64,000 bases of DNA. It comes from Cyclobacterium xiamenense. GTDB lineage: Bacteria; Bacteroidota; Bacteroidia; Cytophagales; Cyclobacteriaceae. The notes beneath the pieces were generated by a model, which saw nothing but the letters and a program-made list of their open reading frames with translations, was not told where the DNA came from and searched no databases. Position 1 is the first letter of the stretch. Each line of letters begins with the position of its first letter. Shown in pieces: positions 1 to 6,521 of this stretch. Location: contig NZ_WIOK01000003.1 of the NCBI RefSeq assembly GCF_009467825.1, positions 124,001 through 188,000 of the forward strand. The letters are read 5' to 3'. The position numbers and the translations under genes were made by a program.

Positions 1-1
1 G

Positions 2-295
2 GGCAACTTTGGGGCCACAGCAGGCATTGCCGAAATGCTCCTGCAGTCGCATGAGGAAGGGATCATCCGCTTACTACCGGCACTGCCCGAGGCATGGGAC
101 AGGGGCCAGGTAACCGGCCTGAAAGCACGAGGGAATTTTGAGGTAGGTATGGAATGGGAAGCTGGAAAACTGAAAAAAGCGACTATTCTGGCGCTGCGCG
201 GGGGCAAAACCAAGGTACTTTATAAAGGTAAAGAATGGGTTATAGACCTAAAAAAAGGGGAGTCGGAGTCGCTCTTTCCGGGATCTGAGGACTAG
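2..295 (+). CDS. C-terminal end of a GH95-type alpha-L-fucosidase/glycosidase (partial)
   Basis: The reading frame is open from the left edge, so only the last 97 residues are present. It begins with GNFGATAGIAEMLLQSHEEG, followed by a stretch with LLPALP, GLKARG and the closing beta-sandwich. This is the pattern at the end of the (alpha/alpha)6 barrel and C-terminal domain of glycoside hydrolase family 95 proteins, which remove fucose or galactose from glycans, usually outside the cell or in the periplasm. The first ATG (35) lies inside the domain and is not the start. The substrate cannot be judged from this fragment, and no polysaccharide-utilisation genes follow downstream. Confidence 0.8.
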   Translation, partial: GNFGATAGIAEMLLQSHEEGIIRLLPALPEAWDRGQVTGLKARGNFEVGMEWEAGKLKKATILALRGGKTKVLYKGKEWVIDLKKGESESLFPGSED

Positions 296-303
296 GTAAG
301 GCG

Positions 304-442
304 CTATTCCTTTTCCATTTTTAAGAAAGTTAATCCAGGCTTCTTATTTAGCCCCAGTTCAAAAATTCGTATCAAAGTCGATAGTTGTATATTAGCTCTT
401 CCATTTTCAAGTTTAGAAATATAGCTTTTTCCCAAACCGTTG
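304..442 (-). pseudogene. 5'-truncated XRE-type helix-turn-helix regulator remnant
   Basis: On the minus strand about 45 codons read GKSYISKLENGRANIQLSTL and then run to a stop at 304. SYISKLENGR is the recognition-helix part of an XRE/lambda-repressor HTH, as in solitary antitoxin-like regulators. Upstream of about 442 the frame stays open, but the residues there are translated from repeat DNA: two RAxPLW stretches come from the two REP-like palindromes at 470 and 572. The first helices of the domain are missing. I read this as a regulator gene cut off at its 5' end by the repeat/transposase insertion. No partner gene survives. Confidence 0.6.
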
Positions 443-469
443 TAGATCGTAATTAGTATCACGAACCAT

Positions 470-489
470 AGGGGCGTAGCCCTGAAATC
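470..489 (+). repeat. REP-like palindrome, upstream copy 1
   Basis: AGGGGCGTAGCCCTGAAAT forms an imperfect GGGC(GTA)GCCC hairpin. It is one of four related units around the broken transposase gene. This copy and the next have the same orientation. The two downstream copies are reverse complements. Confidence 0.75.
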
Positions 490-571
490 TTTTAGCCGTG
501 GAAATGTAAAACAAGTGGCAAAAGCTTTGGTACTTAATCTTTGTAGAACTAGATTAGTTTTAGGGACCCAA

Positions 572-590
572 AGGGGCTCAGCCCTGACAT
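572..590 (+). repeat. REP-like palindrome, upstream copy 2
   Basis: AGGGGCTCAGCCCTGACAT is the second forward unit and ends six bases before the transposase ATG at 597. It differs from copy 1 mainly in the loop. Confidence 0.75.
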
Positions 591-596
591 CGTGCC

Positions 597-1059
597 ATGG
601 CAAATACATAATACACAACTATACGTCCAATTCGTTTTCTCTGTCGAGGGCAGGGGAAACTTTATCAGGGAGTCTTATCGTGACGAATTGGAAAAGGTGA
701 TGTGTGGCATCGTTTCCAACCATAAATGTAAAACGTATGCTATCTATTGTAATCCGGATCATACACATCTTTTTGCGAGCATACACCCTACTATTTCCCC
801 TTCCAAACTAATGGAACAGGTCAAATCAGGTTCAACGACATGGCTGAACCAAAAAAAGCTTGTTCCTGGTAAATTTGCATGGCAGCACGGATTTGGGGCG
901 TTCACCTATTCCAGGTCCCACATTGACAGGGTCGTAAAATATGTCTTGAACCAACCCGAACACCATAAGAAGCAATCGTTTAGGGATGAGTATTTGATGT
1001 TGCTTGACAAATTCAGTGTTGAATAGGATCCCAAATATCTTTTTGAATGGTACGACTGA
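597..1059 (+). pseudogene. IS200-like / REP-associated tyrosine (Y1) transposase, inactivated
   Basis: The product is a small HUH/Y1 transposase: QLYVQFVFSV near the N-terminus, HTH in NPDHTHLFASI as the metal-binding pair, a WQHGFGAFTYS stretch, and YVLNQPEHHKK. Such enzymes (RAYTs) cut single-stranded DNA at REP hairpins. Two lesions are readable. From ATG 597 the frame gives MANT and then TAA at 609; dropping one A at 610-611 restores MANTYTQLYVQF, the usual family N-terminus. At 1024 a TAG replaces what is normally a Tyr codon, and the next ten in-frame codons still read DPKYLFEWYD before TGA at 1057. A GTG at 592 could express a 144-residue product lacking both ends, so residual function is not excluded. 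Confidence 0.85.
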
Positions 1060-1215
1060 CTGAGATGTCAGGGATACGTGCCTGGATTTCGAGTGGATAT
1101 AGATTCATTCCAACCAGAAAATGACAACCGTTCTAAGATAAAGGTGTGTTGCGGCCTGAACAATTCTGTGAGGGCTTTGACTCCAAATTGTTGTCTTGAA
1201 GGAAGGACGGAATAG

Positions 1216-1235
1216 ATTTCAGGGCTAACGCCCCT
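1216..1235 (-). repeat. REP-like palindrome, downstream copy 3 (inverted)
   Basis: ATTTCAGGGCTAACGCCCCT is the reverse complement of the upstream unit type, with a slightly different loop. It lies about 160 bases past the original end of the transposase gene. Confidence 0.75.
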
Positions 1236-1267
1236 CATTTTCGTCGACGCAGGTTTCTTCTACTACG

Positions 1268-1286
1268 ATTACAGGGCTACGCCCCT
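1268..1286 (-). repeat. REP-like palindrome, downstream copy 4 (inverted)
   Basis: ATTACAGGGCTACGCCCCT is the fourth unit. Its core AGGGCTACGCCCCT is the exact reverse complement of the core of copy 1 at 470. Confidence 0.75.
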
Positions 1287-1645
1287 GGGTTTAGTCACAA
1301 AATTTATTGGTGGGACTTTTTACTCAAGTTCCTTAAAACTTGCTCTATTGAGCAGATAGGGCCATTGTAGTTGCTACTAAAACAGTTTTTCACCCCATTT
1401 TATTTAAAGTGAGGTGAAAAATTAACATGGATTGCCCGTTCACAGTCCAATAAAGCCCGATTCATAGCAACTACATTGCTGTTTTGAGGAAAATGAGTTA
1501 TCTACGAATTGGACCCGTATAGGTATAATTCAAAAGAAGGATTGGGTATTGGTTTTAGTCCCTGAATTGTACGTCGGAATAGATCAAAACCGGATTGTCC
1601 TGATTTTCAGTATTTTTTGAAGCTGATGTCACAACCTGATTTCCG

Positions 1646-2638
1646 TCAAAAAATGCCGTATTCCGAATCAGATTTAGGCATGGGCTGAAATACTCCTATC
1701 TGTCTGGCTTTTTTATCAATCATTACTTGATAGGCTTCCTTCATTCCATCCGGAAGAAAGCTTTTTTCCACAAACCCATGCCATTTAGGTATCGTCTTTT
1801 TGAAACGCTCGAAGATATTATCGAATGCTTTCTGATCGATTTCAAACCTCCCCATTGCTGCTTCAAAATCCCTGCGTGTTAGTTTCCTTTTTTTTCCGTT
1901 AAGGGTGAGTGCCAATTCTTCGTTATCTCCTTCAACCACCAATTGGGCAGCTACCATGTCATAAGCGGGACTCAGGTTGTATCCCCTTTTCGGATCTTTA
2001 AACAAGGAGAAGTTTTTCAGGTGCATGTCATTGTTGCCGGTGAGGAAACAAAATACAACCTGCTCAAAAAAGTTGATGATATCAAATCCGGGATTGGTCG
2101 AAAAGTGAACCAGTGCTTTTCCAATCTGTTCATAGGAACCACGGTATTTTGATTCTGTTAACCGTTCAGTCAGTTGGCACATGTCTTCCATATGGAATTT
2201 TTGCTTTCCTTTTCTATCTATTCGTTTGGTGATGTAAGAAAGCTCACCTGACTTTAACCGGATCAGTGAATGCGGAACAGTCCTTATTCCGGCTATGGCT
2301 GCCAAATGCATCGTGAGGTCTTCCAGCTCGGGTAAACTTGGATAATGTTCACTCGGCGGTTTCAATATGTATCCGCCCCAAACACCCATAATCGTCAGTT
2401 TTTGAGGCGTATCTTTTTCAGTCATTGTTTCCAGCCCTAAGGAAAGCTTTGCCTGTACGCCGGTTACGGACGACTGGCGCTGTATAACCTTTTCAGCCAG
2501 TTCCAGCATCTGATCATTGGTATATTCCAATAGGGGAGGAACCGACATACCGAATAGTTTCTTGCTGCATTTAGAGTGAAAATCCATTTCGCCTCTATCC
2601 AGTTCCTTATAACAATATAAACAGCAATTTTTACTCAT
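1646..2638 (-). CDS. HipT-like toxin kinase (HipA C-terminal domain), split-HipA system
   Basis: This 330-residue protein has the HipA kinase fold without the HipA N-terminal subdomain. It starts with a CxxC...HxxC cluster (CLYC, then FHSKC), then a glycine-rich loop SSVTGVQAKLSL in which SS is the likely autophosphorylation site, LKPP for ATP binding, the catalytic GNNDMHLKN (Asp about 204) and the metal-binding SPAYDM (Asp about 227). HipA/HipT kinases phosphorylate aminoacyl-tRNA synthetases and halt growth. I chose ATG 2638 because its ATGAGTAA overlaps the stop of the upstream gene, a coupled arrangement. An ATG at 2665 would add nine basic residues. It is the third gene of a hipB-hipS-hipT-like operon. 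Confidence 0.88.
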   Translation of the reverse strand: MSKNCCLYCYKELDRGEMDFHSKCSKKLFGMSVPPLLEYTNDQMLELAEKVIQRQSSVTGVQAKLSLGLETMTEKDTPQKLTIMGVWGGYILKPPSEHYPSLPELEDLTMHLAAIAGIRTVPHSLIRLKSGELSYITKRIDRKGKQKFHMEDMCQLTERLTESKYRGSYEQIGKALVHFSTNPGFDIINFFEQVVFCFLTGNNDMHLKNFSLFKDPKRGYNLSPAYDMVAAQLVVEGDNEELALTLNGKKRKLTRRDFEAAMGRFEIDQKAFDNIFERFKKTIPKWHGFVEKSFLPDGMKEAYQVMIDKKARQIGVFQPMPKSDSEYGIF

Positions 2639-2966
2639 CTTCTTTTTCCTCTTCCAATGATTCAATACTTACTGCGCCAATGCAGTCGTGACATGTTTTA
2701 AGTAACAAACCCATCCGATCCCGTGCACTTAGTTTCCAGTTTTTTTCAGCGATATCCAATAACCAACCCTCCGGTATCAGACCGTCAAAAAACGGAAAGA
2801 GCACTTTATCCTGAAATGGTTTTTCCTGTAGCGGAAGTGTTAAACTTACTGGCTCTGCATTATCTCTTTTCAGATAAACATCCCTGTATTGAAAATGATA
2901 TCCTTCCTCGTCTTCTTGCAGGATTCCTGCCCAATCGTTGTGCATAAATACTTTAGCCTTTCTCAT
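2631..2966 (-). CDS. HipS-like small protein (HipA N-terminal subdomain)
   Basis: These 111 residues match the N-terminal subdomain 1 that precedes the kinase in full-length HipA: AKVFMHNDWAGILQEDEEGY, then SLTLPLQEKPF and FFDGLIPEGW. In the tripartite HipBST system of enteropathogenic E. coli this domain is a separate protein, HipS, and acts as the antitoxin. It overlaps hipB by 14 bases and hipT by 8, so the three are probably translated together. The antitoxin role here is inferred from that family. In two-gene HipAB systems the same domain is part of the toxin. Confidence 0.82.
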   Translation of the reverse strand: MRKAKVFMHNDWAGILQEDEEGYHFQYRDVYLKRDNAEPVSLTLPLQEKPFQDKVLFPFFDGLIPEGWLLDIAEKNWKLSARDRMGLLLKTCHDCIGAVSIESLEEEKEDE

Positions 2967-3201
2967 GGATCAGTTTATTGCGGTTTATTGGCACCGGACC
3001 GAGTTCATAACCAAACAATATCAATACCTGGTTAACTTTATCTTTTTGCAGGGAAGGTTTATCACGTTCTAGCTCACGTACAAAACGTAAGCCGACGCCA
3101 GCTTTATCTGCCAGACCTTGTTGCGTAAGGCCTAGTGCCTTTCTTTTCTCCTTTACAAAACTGCTTAAGGGTAAAGCAGGATAGTTATTTCCGGTATTCA
3201 T
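2953..3201 (-). CDS. HipB-like XRE antitoxin/autorepressor
   Basis: This 82-residue XRE-family HTH protein has the motif FVKEKRKALGLTQQGLADKA followed by the recognition helix VGLRFVRELERDKPSL, typical of HipB/Y4mF antitoxins. It is the first gene of the operon. HipB dimers bind inverted repeats in their own promoter and, in some systems, also neutralise the kinase. The four TACCC-N4-GGGTA palindromes just upstream (3214-3349) are the obvious target. The short C-terminal tail after residue 65 (GYELGPVPINRNK) resembles HipB tails that contact the kinase. Confidence 0.88.
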   Translation of the reverse strand: MNTGNNYPALPLSSFVKEKRKALGLTQQGLADKAGVGLRFVRELERDKPSLQKDKVNQVLILFGYELGPVPINRNKLIHEKG

Positions 3202-3213
3202 TCGTATGGTAGT

Positions 3214-3349
3214 TACCCGTTTGGGTACAAATATACAAAAAAGAAGTGAAAATATACCCCTTCGGGTACAAATTTGCGTAGATACTTACTTATTATACCC
3301 TATTGGGTATAAATTCGATTATTATTTACAATTTAAACCCGTACGGGTA
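3214..3349 (-). promoter_or_regulatory. Four phased operator palindromes and promoter of the hipBST-like operon
   Basis: Four inverted repeats of form TACCC-N4-GGGTA lie at 3214-3227, 3255-3268, 3296-3309 and 3336-3349; the last begins AACCC. Start-to-start distances are 41, 41 and 40 bp, close to four helical turns, so all sites face nearly the same side of the DNA. On the minus strand a -7 element TATATTTG (3235-3228) lies between the first two sites. The start site would fall near 3221, inside operator 1, and operator 2 would cover the -33 region. Bound HipB would therefore block the promoter. Operators 3 and 4 lie further upstream. Confidence 0.82.
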
Positions 3350-3520
3350 TAATAAAAAAGAGGGCAGGATCTACTCCTTAAACGAAATTTCAGAAAATTA
3401 AACGCAGAAGCGCACATTTTGCAAGCAGAAAAAATAATGGAAAATACCCGAACCCTACAAAAGCGGTTTTTCATAGAAAGGAGCTTATAATCAAATCGCT
3501 TCAACCAGCCTATCACCTGC

Positions 3521-4615
3521 CTATTCTGTGAGTAGCGAACTCTCCGGCAAGGCAAAGGCAACAACATTGGGCTCCGCATCTACGGTGAGTCCATAGATGA
3601 CACCCTTCTCTTCATCCACGGTAAATGCGGTTAGCGGGTAGTCTAGCGAATACTGATGTACAATTTTTCCTTGGTAATCAAAAACAAAAATCCGATTCAA
3701 TTCATCTGGATCACTGATGTTTCGAAAGCTTTTACCCAGGTGAAGCCCGTATATTCGTTCTTTCCCGGCAAAACTGTCCAAATACTTTACCGTAAGTGTT
3801 TTCATGTTCATAGCTGCCATGGGATAGCCCCTACTGTAGTCCACCTCAAATTCCGGAACTTCATCAACGGGACCTCTGATAGAAAGGATCTTTCCAGATG
3901 CCTTATCCAATACATCGATAAAATCCCGTCTGGATCCTGCAGCGATAAATTTACGTTTATCGGGAGAGGCTTTTAATCTTCCCTGATGTATACTGCTTAT
4001 CACATTGTAAGGAACATCTTTGCGATCGATCATACTGTCCCAGGTACCGTAGGCGGCCAATGTATCCCCTTGCAGCGACACCTCAAAATACTTATCGTTA
4101 CCATCCACCATCGTAACCAATAAGCTGGTATCTGATGCCCAGGTCAAATCAGCTACATAATGGAAAATCTCTCCCAATCTCAACTGGCTTTCTGCCAATT
4201 TGGAAGTCCCTTCATTAACGGAGTACTTTGAAAAAAAAGTTTGTTCCAAATCGTAGCACCAGAAGCTTTCTTTTTCAGAGGCGGGTTCCAATTTCCATAC
4301 CAGGGTTGCTTCTCCCGGACCAAGGCCATTCTTCCCGGTACTGCGGATGTATTTTTCGGATTGTATGTCAAGGATATGCAAAAGATCGCCATTGCTTCTT
4401 TCACTTACCACCAGGTAATCTCCCAAACACAAAATATTTCTCGGGTTTGTTATGTTGGGAAAATTGTACTTTTTCCCGACCAAGGCTATCGGATCCGGAA
4501 GATCCTTTTCATCAAAAACAACGATTTCTTCGATTTCGTTTTCCTCCGATGCGGGAGAACAGGCAAAGCCTAAAGCGAAAAATCCAACTAGAAGGGTTAA
4601 TTTATTGCGCATCAT
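3521..4615 (-). CDS. BF3164-like six-bladed beta-propeller lipoprotein
   Basis: This 364-residue protein begins with a lipoprotein signal (KLTLLVGFFALGFAC, lipid Cys at residue 19) followed by an acidic tether. The rest is beta-rich with repeating blades: NILCLGDYLVVSERS, LLHILDIQSEKY, FSKYSVNEG, IYGLHLGKSF and IFVFDYQGKIVHQYSLDYPL. That is the pattern of Bacteroidota BF3164/TolB-like propeller lipoproteins, whose function is unknown. It lies 74 bases downstream of the NVEALA-type peptide gene on the same strand, an association seen elsewhere in the phylum. It is probably anchored in the outer membrane. No enzyme motif is visible. Confidence 0.75.
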   Translation of the reverse strand: MMRNKLTLLVGFFALGFACSPASEENEIEEIVVFDEKDLPDPIALVGKKYNFPNITNPRNILCLGDYLVVSERSNGDLLHILDIQSEKYIRSTGKNGLGPGEATLVWKLEPASEKESFWCYDLEQTFFSKYSVNEGTSKLAESQLRLGEIFHYVADLTWASDTSLLVTMVDGNDKYFEVSLQGDTLAAYGTWDSMIDRKDVPYNVISSIHQGRLKASPDKRKFIAAGSRRDFIDVLDKASGKILSIRGPVDEVPEFEVDYSRGYPMAAMNMKTLTVKYLDSFAGKERIYGLHLGKSFRNISDPDELNRIFVFDYQGKIVHQYSLDYPLTAFTVDEEKGVIYGLTVDAEPNVVAFALPESSLLTE

Positions 4616-4689
4616 TTCTTGAGAATTGATATCAAAATCAAGTTGAAAGGGAGTAGGACATCTTTGAAGCCTACTCCATTAAAAGTTAG

Positions 4690-4917
4690 TTAAATACAGG
4701 TATCATCATTTGGCACCCAAATGGAGTCTGCAAATTTCAACCCAATTGGGTGCGGACAGGAGTCATTCCACGAGCAACATACGCCTCCATATTCATTAGA
4801 ACCCGCAATCGCCTTCTCCAAGGCCACTTCGGTTGCAGAAAAGGGCGCTTCCGTCCCACTAACCCCAAACTGCCAGCCGGCCACCAGCATAACCGTTACA
4901 GCCCCAAAGGCTGCCAT
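4690..4917 (-). CDS. NVEALA-type small secreted peptide
   Basis: This 75-residue protein has a hydrophobic N-terminus (AAFGAVTVMLVAGWQFGV), a LEKAIAGSNE stretch in the position of the NVEALA motif, and a Cys-rich tail GGVCCSWNDSCPHP...DDTC. NVEALA-family peptides of Bacteroidota share exactly this layout and have no known function. The start is uncertain. In frame before ATG 4917 are ATT-AAT-AAA-AAG-AAA with no nearby ATG, so the usual MKKK start would need an ATT codon at 4932. The BF3164-like lipoprotein gene follows on the same strand. Confidence 0.65.
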   Translation of the reverse strand: MAAFGAVTVMLVAGWQFGVSGTEAPFSATEVALEKAIAGSNEYGGVCCSWNDSCPHPIGLKFADSIWVPNDDTCI

Positions 4918-5421
4918 TTTCTTTTTATTAATGGGAAATCCATTGCCTCACATCTTTATTCGAGATCAAGGAAAACCGTAAATCTGCCATACAATCCGGT
5001 AATTAACTGATTACAAGCCGATAAAACCTGACAGGTTTCCCCTGGCCAAGTTTTGTTTTTTGTTACTTCTACATAAAAACCTGACAGGTTTGTAAACGTC
5101 AGATAAAACATTGAATATCACTTAAAATGATAAAAAAACCCGAGAACTAAAACTATTCTTTTAAAAAATACTGAAAAAATTTACAACTGATCTGTTTTAA
5201 AGCGTATGCGGGGGATTTAGGTTGTGTTTTGACATTGTGCCATCCGGTAACTGGTTTTCACGGCTTTATAGGAATGTACCTTGACTGCTGACTATTGGGC
5301 TTCCATTTCCGATTTTAGTGTTTTCTGAGTATTTTCGTTCCTAACATTAGGTCCCACTTGCCCGTATATCTAAACTAGTTGCGGCTAGAAGTAAACATAA
5401 AGCCAACGGATTAGTAAAAAA
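4918..5421. other. Non-coding stretch with two palindromic AAACCTGACAGGTTT repeats
   Basis: I see no gene between the NVEALA gene and the antitoxin gene. Two copies of the perfect palindrome AAACCTG-A-CAGGTTT lie at 5024-5038 and 5077-5091, each preceded by TAA or ATA. The remainder, about 5110-5400, is AT-rich without recognised signals. Confidence 0.6.
5024..5091. repeat. Pair of 15-bp palindromic repeats
   Basis: AAACCTGACAGGTTT occurs twice, 53 bp apart start to start (5024 and 5077). Each copy is a perfect odd palindrome centred on A. Such short dispersed palindromes are common between genes of many Bacteroidota. I assign no function. Confidence 0.75.
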
Positions 5422-5622
5422 ATGAAGCAGCTTACGATAAATATCGCAGACAATAAATTTGACGTTTTCCTGGAGTTTATCAAGACCCTGGATTATGTAG
5501 AGGTAGCAGATGACGAAGAAAAGGCATTGGAGGAACTTCAAAATAGCCTGATCCAGGTCAAACGTATGAAGGAAGGGAAGCTCCCCAGGCAATCGGCCGA
5601 AGAATTCCTCAATGAGCTATAA
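5422..5622 (+). CDS. Type II antitoxin of a RelE/ParE-family pair
   Basis: This 66-residue acidic, helical protein begins MKQLTINIADNKFDVFLEFI and ends PRQSAEEFLNEL. The form is common in Bacteroidota antitoxins: a short beta-strand dimerisation start, a coiled middle and a toxin-wrapping tail. Its stop overlaps the ATG of the toxin gene at 5612, which is typical of toxin-antitoxin operons. The toxin carries a premature stop, so this antitoxin is probably an orphan. The exact antitoxin family is not certain. Confidence 0.75.
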   Translation: MKQLTINIADNKFDVFLEFIKTLDYVEVADDEEKALEELQNSLIQVKRMKEGKLPRQSAEEFLNEL

Positions 5623-5941
5623 GGTAATCCCCACACCTAATTTTAAAAAGTTGGCTAAAAAACTGGCCAAAAAGTATTCCTCCCTAAAAACTGACTTACA
5701 GTATTTAATTGAGACCTTGGTCGAAAATCCTGCATCCGGAACCCCTCTTGGGCATAACCTCTATAAGATTCGGATAAAGATATCCTAAAAAAATAGAGGG
5801 AAGTCTGGTGGAGCCAGAGTGATTACTTTTCTTGTAACCGATGACCAGGAAGTTTATTTGCTACACATCTACGACAAGAGTCAACTTGAAAATCTGACTA
5901 AAGACCAGCTGGGCGATCTGCTCAAAAACGCTGGGCTGTAA
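5612..5941 (+). pseudogene. RelE/ParE-family toxin interrupted by an in-frame TAA
   Basis: From ATG 5612 the frame reads MSYKVIPTPNFKKLAKKLAK and, near codon 53, LYKIRIKIS, then TAA at 5786-5788. The same frame continues without a shift as KNRGKSGGARVITFLVTDD and on through EVYLLHIYDKSQLENLTKDQ to a normal stop at 5939. GKSGGARVI is the conserved core strand of RelE-like mRNA interferases. The gene is therefore full length (109 codons) apart from one nonsense codon at position 59. The truncated 58-residue product would lack the catalytic core. The intact antitoxin gene lies directly upstream. Confidence 0.88.
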
Positions 5942-6097
5942 AGAAACGTTAGTCCTTTTTCAGAAATTCTCTGAAATTTTCACTAAACTACCTGGAACTC
6001 AACTTCAAATTGGTATCTCAATGCCTTTTATTGTTCCTATTGTCCGTCGGGGCACCTTTTCTTCATACCTTACTCAATCATCGTTTAGCTCCCCGTG

Positions 6098-6184
6098 AAC
6101 CCCATCCGGGGTTGGAGAGTTTGGAGGTAGTCCACGAGCCGTGGGCTGCACCCACGGTTAGTGTTGTTTAGGCCCTTCAGGCCT
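6098..6184. repeat. Three consecutive REP-like hairpins
   Basis: Three hairpins follow each other: AACCCC/GGGGTT (loop ATCC), CCGTGGG/CCCACGG (loop CTGCA) and AGGCC/GGCCT (loop CTTCA). The last is the mirror of the unit at 6309. Confidence 0.65.
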
Positions 6185-6308
6185 GCCTTTACTGAGAGAA
6201 TCATTAATCATCTAAAACGGCATTTTCAAAAACTATTTTTTCTTCCGCCCAATCATATTCTAATGAAGTCCAAAATTGCTTATCGACAAAGATCACCTAA
6301 TTGACTCC

Positions 6309-6355
6309 GAAGCCTGAAGGGCTTCAATAAAAATAGCCCCGGGCGAAACCCGGGG
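6309..6355. repeat. Two REP-like hairpins in inverted order
   Basis: GAAGCC-TGAAG-GGCTTC and CCCCGGG-CGAAA-CCCGGGG follow each other 11 bases apart. Relative to the 6098-6184 cluster the order and orientation are reversed, as at the two ends of a REP-bounded element. Confidence 0.65.
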
Positions 6356-6521
6356 TCTATGAGCCGTTAAATCTTGCGCCAACCCCGGAGTGGGTTGAAC
6401 CACCGCTTGCAGCTCAACATGGATTGTTGCCAACCTGTCCCCTCTGCCGATCTGGGATTGGATTGGTTCCATTTCTTACCAATCTGTTGAAAAATTTTTA
6501 CGAACGAAAAAATCCCCCTTG

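Larger units (their letters stand above)
1060..1645. other. Non-coding stretch with REP copies and nested inverted repeats
   Basis: There is no convincing gene between the broken transposase and the toxin gene. The stretch holds two inverted REP-like units (1216-1235 and 1268-1286) and a dense set of inverted repeats from 1325 to 1475: CAAGTT/AACTTG (1325-1342), GCTC/GAGC (1342-1353), an outer 11-bp pair TGTAGTTGCTA/TAGCAACTACA (1366-1376 with 1465-1475) and an inner 9-bp pair TTTTTCACC/GGTGAAAAA (1386-1394 with 1413-1421). I see nothing recognisable from about 1480 to 1645. Confidence 0.6.

Noticed and set aside
3214-3349. Regularly spaced repeats that could be a CRISPR array
   Set aside because: The units are only 14 bp, each is itself a palindrome, and they sit at a hipB promoter. 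No cas genes are in the window.
3365-3490. Short plus-strand frame of about 42 codons with Leu/Lys/Glu-rich content
   Set aside because: It has no plausible start before an internal ATG late in the frame and no recognisable match; probably chance.
6204-6290. Minus-strand fragment reading EYDWAEEKIVFENAVLDD before a stop
   Set aside because: It looks protein-like but is closed by a stop after about 28 codons and lacks a start; at most a gene remnant.
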